64,000 nt of DNA from Polaribacter sp. IC073 (GTDB taxonomy: Bacteria; Bacteroidota; Bacteroidia; Flavobacteriales; Flavobacteriaceae): positions 186,001 to 250,000 of the forward strand of contig NZ_VORS01000002.1 in assembly GCF_007997075.1 (NCBI RefSeq). The letters are read 5' to 3'. The position numbers and the translations under genes were made by a program. Positions 54,435-61,679 of this stretch are shown in pieces. Below the pieces are notes generated by a model. It searched no databases. It saw only the letters and a program-made list of their open reading frames with translations, and had not been told where the DNA came from. Within the stretch, counting starts at the first letter, position 1. Every line of letters begins with the position of its first letter.

Positions 54435-56060
54435 ATGACAAGTACACTACAATTTGAAACCAAAACCAAAGCATTAATAGACGACCTAAAAAGCGTTTGT
54501 GCAAACTATGGTTTAGGAAATGACGGAAACGAATTTAAAATAATTACCCAAGTATTTTTATATAAATTCTTAAACGATAAGTACGTTTACGAACTAAAAC
54601 AATTAGAACCAAAATTAGCCCAAGCAGAAGATTTCGATGCTGCTCTAAAAAACTTATCCGCAGACGATTTAGAAATGCTGACCATGCAAATTAGCCAAGA
54701 TACAGCTGTTTTTGCACCTAAAAACTTATTATCTCGTTTGTTTGAACAACAAAACAAAGACAAGTTTGCAGAAATTTTTGATGAAACCTTTTTAGAAGTT
54801 GCCAGAGCTAATAATGATATTTTCTCGGTACTCACACAAGGCGGAGAAAAAATAGTCTTGTTTGATGATATTAGCAAATATGTAACCGACAATAAAGATG
54901 CGTTTTGCAAAGCATTGGTTAACAAATTGGTTGGTTTTAGTTTCGAGCATATTTTTGAACAAAAGTTCGATTTTTTTGCTACTATTTTCGAGTATTTAAT
55001 AAAAGATTACAATAGCAATAGTGGTGGTAAATATGCAGAGTATTTTACACCTCATGCCGTAGCAAAAATTATGGCGGCGTGTTTGGTAACAGACAAAAAC
55101 GTAACCAATGCTACTTGTTACGACCCAAGTGCAGGTTCTGGTACGCTTTTAATGAATATTGCACACCAAATTGGCGAAGATAAATGTACTATTTACTCAC
55201 AAGATATTTCGCAGAAATCTTCTGGCTTATTGCGTTTAAACTTAATTTTAAACAACTTAGTACACTCCATACAAAACATTGTACAAGGGAATACCATTTC
55301 TAACCCAACGCACAAACAAGAAAAAGGACAATTACAAACCTTCGATTATATTGTTTCTAACCCACCGTTTAAATTAGATTTTTCTGATTACTCGGCATCT
55401 TTAGATTCTAAAGCCAATAAAGAACGATTTTTTGCAGGAATACCAAACATTCCGAAAACAAAGAAAGATTCTATGGCAATTTATTTGTTGTTTATACAAC
55501 ATATTATGCACAGTTTGTCTGCCAAAGGAAAAGCGGCAATTGTAGTGCCCACAGGTTTTATTACCGCACAAAGTGGCATTGATAAAAAGATTAGACAAAA
55601 ATTAGTGGAAAGTAAAATGTTGGCAGGTGTGGTTTCTATGCCTTCTAATATTTTTGCAACTACAGGTACTAACGTTAGTATTTTGTTTTTAGACAAAGCA
55701 AATACCAAAGACGTGGTTTTAATTGATGCTTCTAATTTAGGAACCAAGGTTAAAGATGGTAAAAACCAAAAAACGGTTTTAAGCGAAACTGAAGAACAAC
55801 AAATTATTGATGTTTTTAATGCTAAAGAAATAAAAGAAGATTTTTCTGTGGTGGTTTCTTATGATGAAATAACAGCCAAAAACTACAGTTTAAGTGCAGG
55901 ACAATATTTTGAAGTTAAAATTGAATACATAGATATTTCTGCGGATGCCTTTGCAACTAAAATGAACAGTTTTGAAAGTAATTTAAAAACCTTGTTTGCA
56001 GAATCTAAAACATTGGAAAAGGAAATTCAAACTAATTTAAAAAGTTTGAAATATGAGTAA
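54435..56060 (+). CDS. hsdM: Type I restriction-modification DNA methyltransferase subunit
   Basis: 541 residues. An N-terminal helical HsdM domain (residues 1-160) precedes an N6-adenine methylase: GGKYAEYFTPHAVAKIM, SAM-binding DPSAGSGTLLMNIAHQ, and the catalytic NPPF in VSNPPFKLDF. Further motifs include AAIVVPTGFITAQSG. It methylates adenine in the target set by HsdS and is needed for cutting by HsdR. The coding region overlaps hsdS by 8 bases. Confidence 0.95.
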   Translation: MTSTLQFETKTKALIDDLKSVCANYGLGNDGNEFKIITQVFLYKFLNDKYVYELKQLEPKLAQAEDFDAALKNLSADDLEMLTMQISQDTAVFAPKNLLSRLFEQQNKDKFAEIFDETFLEVARANNDIFSVLTQGGEKIVLFDDISKYVTDNKDAFCKALVNKLVGFSFEHIFEQKFDFFATIFEYLIKDYNSNSGGKYAEYFTPHAVAKIMAACLVTDKNVTNATCYDPSAGSGTLLMNIAHQIGEDKCTIYSQDISQKSSGLLRLNLILNNLVHSIQNIVQGNTISNPTHKQEKGQLQTFDYIVSNPPFKLDFSDYSASLDSKANKERFFAGIPNIPKTKKDSMAIYLLFIQHIMHSLSAKGKAAIVVPTGFITAQSGIDKKIRQKLVESKMLAGVVSMPSNIFATTGTNVSILFLDKANTKDVVLIDASNLGTKVKDGKNQKTVLSETEEQQIIDVFNAKEIKEDFSVVVSYDEITAKNYSLSAGQYFEVKIEYIDISADAFATKMNSFESNLKTLFAESKTLEKEIQTNLKSLKYE

Positions 56061-57369
56061 TATAATAAACACAACTTTAGATGAAGTTTGTGATTTTGTA
56101 GGAGGTAGTCAACCTGCTAAAAAATTCTTTATAAATTCTAAAAAACAAGGTTATATCAGATTAATCCAAATACGAGATTATAAAACAGATACTTACATTA
56201 CTTATATTCCAGAAGATAGTACTAGAAAATTCTGTTCAAAAACAGACATAATGATCGGACGTTATGGCCCTCCAATATTTCAAATTTTGAGAGGAATTGA
56301 TGGCGCATATAATGTCGCTTTGATGAAAGCAATACCAAAGGAAAATATAACAAATAACTATTTATATTATTTTTTAACTCAAGAGCATTTATTTGAATAT
56401 GTAAATGCTTTATCCCCAAGAACCGGAGGACAAACTGGAGTAGATGTAGTAATGTTAAAACAATTTCCTATTCAATTACCAGAGCTAGAGGAACAAAAAA
56501 AAATCGCCAAAGTTTTATCAGATTTAGATGTAAAAATAGATATCAACAATAAAATAAACCAAGAATTAGAAGCAATGGCAAAAACGTTGTATGATTATTG
56601 GTTTGTACAATTCGATTTTCCTGATGCCAATAGCAAACCTTATAAATCTTCTGGTGGTAAAATGGTTTTTAATGAAGAATTGAAACGGGAGATTCCTTTT
56701 GGTTGGGAAAGTGGAATATTAACTGATATTGCTGATATTACAATGGGACAATCTCCTTCAGGAAGTTCATATAACGAAAATAAAAACGGAACTGTTTTCT
56801 ATCAAGGTTCAACCGATTTTGGTTCAAGATTTCCAACAGTAAGAAAATACACAACAGAACCTTCAAGAATTGCAGAAAAAGGTGATATTCTTTTATCTGT
56901 AAGAGCTCCTGTTGGAACATTGAATCAAGCAATAGAAAGATGTTGTATTGGTCGTGGTTTGGCAGCTTTAAGAGAGAAAGAAGGCTCTATTTCTTTTCTA
57001 TGGAGTCAAATGGAATATTTTAAACAAATTTTTGATAGAAGAAATTCTTCAGGGACAACATTTGGTTCAATCACAAAGGATGATCTTTTTAGTTTAAAAG
57101 TTTGTATTCCTAAAAAAGAAGTTTTAAAAGAATTCAAAAAAATTGCAGATCCACTTCATAATAAAATAATTGTAAATTCAAAACAAAACCAAAAACTTTC
57201 AGAATTACGAGATTGGTTATTGCCTATGTTAATGAATGGGCAAATTACAGTTGTTGGTGCAGAAACAGCAGTTTCGTCATTGCGAGGCACGAAGCAATCT
57301 TATAAAGAAAACGCAAGTGATTCTTTAGGTTTGGTTGCTGAGGAAAGAGAAGAGTATAGAAAAAGTTAA
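56053..57369 (+). CDS. hsdS: Type I restriction-modification specificity subunit, with REP-derived tail
   Basis: 438 residues. Two target-recognition domains lie at about residues 5-140 and 215-380, each followed by a helical spacer (LPELEEQKKIAKVLSDLDVKI; and FKKIADPLHNKI near 350). PRTGGQTGVDV and NSSGTTFGSITKDDLF mark the two TRD ends. The recognised sequence cannot be predicted. Near the C-terminus (about residues 405-415) the bases of a REP repeat are read as SLRGTKQS, and the last ~25 residues look added to the normal hsdS end. Confidence 0.92.
   Translation: MSNIINTTLDEVCDFVGGSQPAKKFFINSKKQGYIRLIQIRDYKTDTYITYIPEDSTRKFCSKTDIMIGRYGPPIFQILRGIDGAYNVALMKAIPKENITNNYLYYFLTQEHLFEYVNALSPRTGGQTGVDVVMLKQFPIQLPELEEQKKIAKVLSDLDVKIDINNKINQELEAMAKTLYDYWFVQFDFPDANSKPYKSSGGKMVFNEELKREIPFGWESGILTDIADITMGQSPSGSSYNENKNGTVFYQGSTDFGSRFPTVRKYTTEPSRIAEKGDILLSVRAPVGTLNQAIERCCIGRGLAALREKEGSISFLWSQMEYFKQIFDRRNSSGTTFGSITKDDLFSLKVCIPKKEVLKEFKKIADPLHNKIIVNSKQNQKLSELRDWLLPMLMNGQITVVGAETAVSSLRGTKQSYKENASDSLGLVAEEREEYRKS
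57275..57300 (+). repeat. REP half-site inside hsdS
   Basis: CGTCATTGCGAGGCACGAAG followed by CAATCT, in frame and translated as (S)SLRGTKQS. It is the standard form of the repeat seen imperfectly at 54339-54414. Confidence 0.85.
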
Positions 57370-57414
57370 AAAGAGTATAAAAAAGAAAATAAATAAATTG
57401 CTAAATTAATTATT

Positions 57415-58230
57415 ATGAAAGAGTACTATTATGTAAAGAATGATCAAAAAATAGGTCCAGTTTCCAAAGCAGAATTAAAAGGTAAAATATCTCAAGACAC
57501 ATTAATTTGGAAAGCAGGAATGAAAGATTGGGTTAAGGCATCTGCACATTCTGAGTTAAAAGACTTTTTTCAAAATGAGCCACCACCAATACCTAACTCA
57601 AAAACACAGCAAGAAGCACCACCTATTCCAGGTTCAGAATCTCAGAATAACGAATTCGCAAAAAAGATAGGTAATAATGCGCTTATATTATTGGCAGTAT
57701 TCTTAGCTGTTGGCTTTATGGAATTTAATAATTATGAATCTAATAAATTCTATGGGTTCTTATTCACTGCTATAGCAATAGCAACATATTACCTTTTACA
57801 AAGTATAAAAACTTATCTTAATAAAGGTTTAAATTATAATGCTGCTAATACCACCTTAAATATACTAATTGTGACATCTATAATATTGGGTGTAGCAACG
57901 AAATTACTTATTAAATACGAGACTAAATTGGACGCAATGGAAACATTAGGAACTCCTTTTTTAATTGCTGGTTTAGTTGTTTTTATTGCTTTAATTTTTA
58001 ATGTGATTTATTACTATAAACTTGGAAAAAAACTTTCAAAAATTGAAAATAAAAGAGCCTCAAAAATTTCAACTTTTGCTTATACAACTATAATCGCTTT
58101 TCCTTTAATGATTATTGCATTTATGGTATTTGAAGACAAAGTAGCAACAGTTATAGAAACTTTTTTAAGTGCATTTCCATTAATATTCTTACTTGAAAAT
58201 TTTATAAAGACTGATAAACAAATAGCTTAG
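57415..58230 (+). CDS. GYF-domain (DUF4339) membrane protein
   Basis: 271 residues. Residues 3-55 form a GYF_2 domain: YYYVKNDQKIGPVSKAELK, then TLIWKAGMKDWVKAS; such domains bind proline-rich peptides or partner proteins. A Pro-rich linker (PPPIPNSKTQQEAPPIPG) leads to about five membrane segments (residues ~88-265). The gene starts 46 bp after hsdS and ends 1 bp before the AbiV-like gene, so it is coupled to the latter. Its role is unknown; it could anchor a sensing or effector complex at the membrane. Confidence 0.75.
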   Translation: MKEYYYVKNDQKIGPVSKAELKGKISQDTLIWKAGMKDWVKASAHSELKDFFQNEPPPIPNSKTQQEAPPIPGSESQNNEFAKKIGNNALILLAVFLAVGFMEFNNYESNKFYGFLFTAIAIATYYLLQSIKTYLNKGLNYNAANTTLNILIVTSIILGVATKLLIKYETKLDAMETLGTPFLIAGLVVFIALIFNVIYYYKLGKKLSKIENKRASKISTFAYTTIIAFPLMIIAFMVFEDKVATVIETFLSAFPLIFLLENFIKTDKQIA

Positions 58231-58231
58231 T

Positions 58232-58957
58232 ATGAAGAGATTTTTAAATCTTTCCGCTTTACAGTCAAAAGGTTTAGACAAACCTATTTATAAAAATGCA
58301 TTAAACTTAAAACGAGATGCTATTTTAATCGCAGAAAAAAGTAAATCTTATAGTTCTGCTACATCTTTGTTAGTTTTAAGTACAGAAGAATGTGTAAAGT
58401 CAATTTTGGTCTTATTACATTCTGAAAATTGTAATGTTTATAAAATAAAAGATGCAAAAAAATTCTTTTCAGATCATGTAATCAGGCATCAAATAGCAAT
58501 GTTTATAGAAATGGGACTGGGTATTTTCGAGTCTTGGTATTTATATGATCAACGTAAACCTACAAAACTTTTAAAAACAAATATTAAATGGGTTGATAAT
58601 CTTGTAAATGGTTTTATAGATATAGGAAAAGCATTAGACCCTATTCTAAACACAAAGCTTAATATCGATTACCTTCAAAAGTTTAATTCTATTAAAAATA
58701 AAGGCTTTTATGTAGATTATAGAGATGCTTTAATTGACCCTAACGTACAAGTTACTATTAATGATTATCAGATTGCCTTAAAAATTGCAAATAGAATATT
58801 TAAATTCAATAAATTATTAAGGATTCTATTTCATGAAAAAGTTGAAGATCATATAGAAAAAGGTAGTATTAAAAAACTAAAAGAAAACATTAATTATTTT
58901 ATTGATCATGGAATGAAGATATATGATTCGGAAGCGTTAAAGAAAATGAGTGTATGA
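58232..58957 (+). CDS. AbiV-family abortive-infection protein
   Basis: 241 residues, all-helical. The AbiV signature is present: YKNALNLKRDAILIAEKS, then SSATSLLVLSTEECVKSILV with its Glu-Glu pair, followed by FFSDHVIRHQIAMFI with the conserved Asp-His. AbiV of Lactococcus stops phage growth by interfering with phage translation (established). The spacing to the GYF gene is one base. A candidate stand-alone or two-gene defence unit; RADAR begins 100 bp later. Confidence 0.8.
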   Translation: MKRFLNLSALQSKGLDKPIYKNALNLKRDAILIAEKSKSYSSATSLLVLSTEECVKSILVLLHSENCNVYKIKDAKKFFSDHVIRHQIAMFIEMGLGIFESWYLYDQRKPTKLLKTNIKWVDNLVNGFIDIGKALDPILNTKLNIDYLQKFNSIKNKGFYVDYRDALIDPNVQVTINDYQIALKIANRIFKFNKLLRILFHEKVEDHIEKGSIKKLKENINYFIDHGMKIYDSEALKKMSV

Positions 58958-59057
58958 GGTTAGCTGCGGTTTATCTAGTATCGATAAATTAATACCAATT
59001 TTGGTTTTAATAAATGAAAAAAACAATTGATATAAAATATTTAAAAAAAGAAAAAAA

Positions 59058-61676
59058 ATGGCATTAGAAATTAATATAGGTGAAGAATATAATATTAAGA
59101 TTGAAAAAGGTAACAAGTTTGATACATCTATTTTTAAAGACGTTTATAGACAAGCTGGTAAATGTGTAGAAGAAATTATAGTTCAATCTAAAAAAACAGA
59201 TACTATTTCTTCTATAAGTAATGATAGTTATAATAATATTATTGCATTTACAGGAGAACGTGGTACAGGTAAAAGTTCTTCTATGATTTCTTTTGCTGAA
59301 GCTTTAATAAATAAAAAAGATAGTTCTCATAAAGAGTTTTTCACAAAAGAAAAAGCAAATAAAAATGCTGAAGTAACACTAAAACCTTTTACAGTTATTA
59401 ATGATACAAGTATAATTTCATTAGATGTAATTGACCCTTCATTATTTAAAGGTGAAGACAAGCTTTTTGAAATAATAATTTCAAAAATGTTCTCAACATT
59501 TCAAAAAGAAATAAAAGAAGGAGTTCAAAATATTAGTCAAGATGACAAAAGAAAATTAATTAAACACTTTCAAAAAGTATTTAATAATTTAAAAGTAGTT
59601 CACAAAGGCAAGTCTGATGTTTATGATAAAGAAGCTATTGAAGCTTTAAGTGACTTAGCTTATGGTACAAACTTAAAGGACAATTTTGGTAAACTAGTAG
59701 ATGTTTTTTTAAAGACAATAGGGAAAGGTTCCAATTTTATACTTATTGTAATTGATGATTTTGATTTGAATATTTCTGGAGCACATGAAATGTTAGAAGA
59801 TATTCGTCAGTTTTTAATTCAAAAAAATATAATTCTTTTTATCGCCTGTAAAATAGAACAATTACAGGATTCAGTGAACCAGGAAATAGTTCAAAACTTC
59901 AAAACAATAATTAATAATGATACCATACAAAATGTTTATTTGTCTGAAGAAGTTAATGATAAATCTGAAAGATATTTAGATAAATTACTACCAATTGAAA
60001 AGAGAATTAACACACCTAGTTTCGATTTAAATAACTCTTCCAAAGATGTTTTAAATATTCATGGAGAAGATGTTGACAACGATTTTTATAAAGGAAAATC
60101 AATTGAAAAAACAATATTAGAACTAATTTACAGAAAAACGAAACATATTGTTACTTCTAATGATTTTGAAAATATTATAATTCCTTCTACTCTTAGAAAT
60201 ATAGCAAATGTCGCAACATTTATTTATAGAGAAAAAAATATTGAAGCATATAAAAGAGTATTATTTAAAGGTATAAATAGCGATTTAAATACGGATTATA
60301 TAAACTTTTTTAAAGAAATAGAAAATACACCTAATAAATCATTAAACCAATACATCGTAAATTGGATTGGTAGTGAAAACAACAAAAGATTAGAAAATAA
60401 CGAGTCAAAAAGAGGTTTTAAGCGTTTATTATATCCAACAGTTAAAAATTTTAAAAATCGAGAAGAATCTGTAATTTATCGTCATGTATATTTAATAACA
60501 GAAGCTTCCAATAATGCTAATGTATCTTATGCAGATGTAATGCTATTAGTCAGAAGCCTTGAAGAATATCGATTATTTTCTGATAAAGATTTATTTAAAC
60601 TGTATTCATATATAAAATTATATTATTCGCTTAGAGTATCTTTATCAGATAAAACTGAATTACTTCAATTAATAAATGGAGAAATGACTAACTCAGAGCT
60701 TAAATTTCTTCGTTCTGAACAAGGATCTTCAGATCGTCACGAATTTAAAATAGAATATAAAGCTGCTGATCTATTTAGACTTATAGAAGATAGAAAGAGT
60801 TTATTTAATTTTAAGGAAAATATACAACCAACTAAAGAAGAAACTAACGTGAAATATACAACTTCTAAAGAGGAGCTCTACTTTTGGTTGACTTGTTTTT
60901 TCACTCATTTAGGAACACCTAGTTCAAGGTACAGAAATGAGTCTGAAGTCCAATACAAAACAATAGCTAAAAAAATAGGAAGCCCATACCTAACAGTTAC
61001 TTTTAATGCTTTAGCTTTTTTACACAATACCCTTTCTACAAAACTTGTTTTAAAAAGATTCTTTCCTAATGATAATTTAGTAAAACAAACCCCATTATTT
61101 GGTGAGATCGAAGCATGGAATGAAGAATTAAAAGAAGGTTCTAATTACTACAATATATTTAATTTTCAACTTTTTGATGAGTTTTTGATTGAATTATATA
61201 ACAAAGCAATGGACAAAAACTTAGATAGTAATGGGAGTTTTGGAACAGATTTACACAACTTTATTGTTAATGGGTTAGCAGAAGTAATTGATGTTTTTAA
61301 TGTTAAATATCCATATCTAGATTTGACTCCAATTCTTGATAATCCAATTATAAAGTATTGGAACAAAAACTTAGATTCTGTTACTGCATTGTTAGATTTA
61401 ATCAGGAATGTTAAAAATCAAGATGAAACAAAAGAAGCTATTAAGTTAGCTAAAAGCTATATCAATAAGATAAAGAGAGCAAAAACACAATCTACTAGCT
61501 TAAAGACATTGATAAATAAATTGAAACAGAAAGATTTCAAAAATAAAACAAACATAATTCAACCTTTAGATAATATTTATACTCTTTTAAGAGATAAAAG
61601 CATGATAAATAGCCATCAAGGGCATTTAGATGAATTATATGATTATTTAGATAGTTTAGGTAAATTAGAAGCATAA
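59058..61676 (+). CDS. rdrA: RADAR ATPase subunit RdrA
   Basis: 872 residues, matching RdrA in length. Walker A is GERGTGKSS at residues 66-74; Walker B is in FILIVIDDFDLN at about 226-237. The N-terminal STAND/AAA-type module (about 25-400) precedes a long helical C-terminal part. In characterised systems RdrA forms a ring that binds RdrB and activates nucleotide or RNA deamination on phage infection (established for RADAR). The assignment rests mainly on the pairing with the deaminase gene that starts 3 bp after its stop. Confidence 0.85.
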   Translation: MALEINIGEEYNIKIEKGNKFDTSIFKDVYRQAGKCVEEIIVQSKKTDTISSISNDSYNNIIAFTGERGTGKSSSMISFAEALINKKDSSHKEFFTKEKANKNAEVTLKPFTVINDTSIISLDVIDPSLFKGEDKLFEIIISKMFSTFQKEIKEGVQNISQDDKRKLIKHFQKVFNNLKVVHKGKSDVYDKEAIEALSDLAYGTNLKDNFGKLVDVFLKTIGKGSNFILIVIDDFDLNISGAHEMLEDIRQFLIQKNIILFIACKIEQLQDSVNQEIVQNFKTIINNDTIQNVYLSEEVNDKSERYLDKLLPIEKRINTPSFDLNNSSKDVLNIHGEDVDNDFYKGKSIEKTILELIYRKTKHIVTSNDFENIIIPSTLRNIANVATFIYREKNIEAYKRVLFKGINSDLNTDYINFFKEIENTPNKSLNQYIVNWIGSENNKRLENNESKRGFKRLLYPTVKNFKNREESVIYRHVYLITEASNNANVSYADVMLLVRSLEEYRLFSDKDLFKLYSYIKLYYSLRVSLSDKTELLQLINGEMTNSELKFLRSEQGSSDRHEFKIEYKAADLFRLIEDRKSLFNFKENIQPTKEETNVKYTTSKEELYFWLTCFFTHLGTPSSRYRNESEVQYKTIAKKIGSPYLTVTFNALAFLHNTLSTKLVLKRFFPNDNLVKQTPLFGEIEAWNEELKEGSNYYNIFNFQLFDEFLIELYNKAMDKNLDSNGSFGTDLHNFIVNGLAEVIDVFNVKYPYLDLTPILDNPIIKYWNKNLDSVTALLDLIRNVKNQDETKEAIKLAKSYINKIKRAKTQSTSLKTLINKLKQKDFKNKTNIIQPLDNIYTLLRDKSMINSHQGHLDELYDYLDSLGKLEA

Positions 61677-61679
61677 AAC

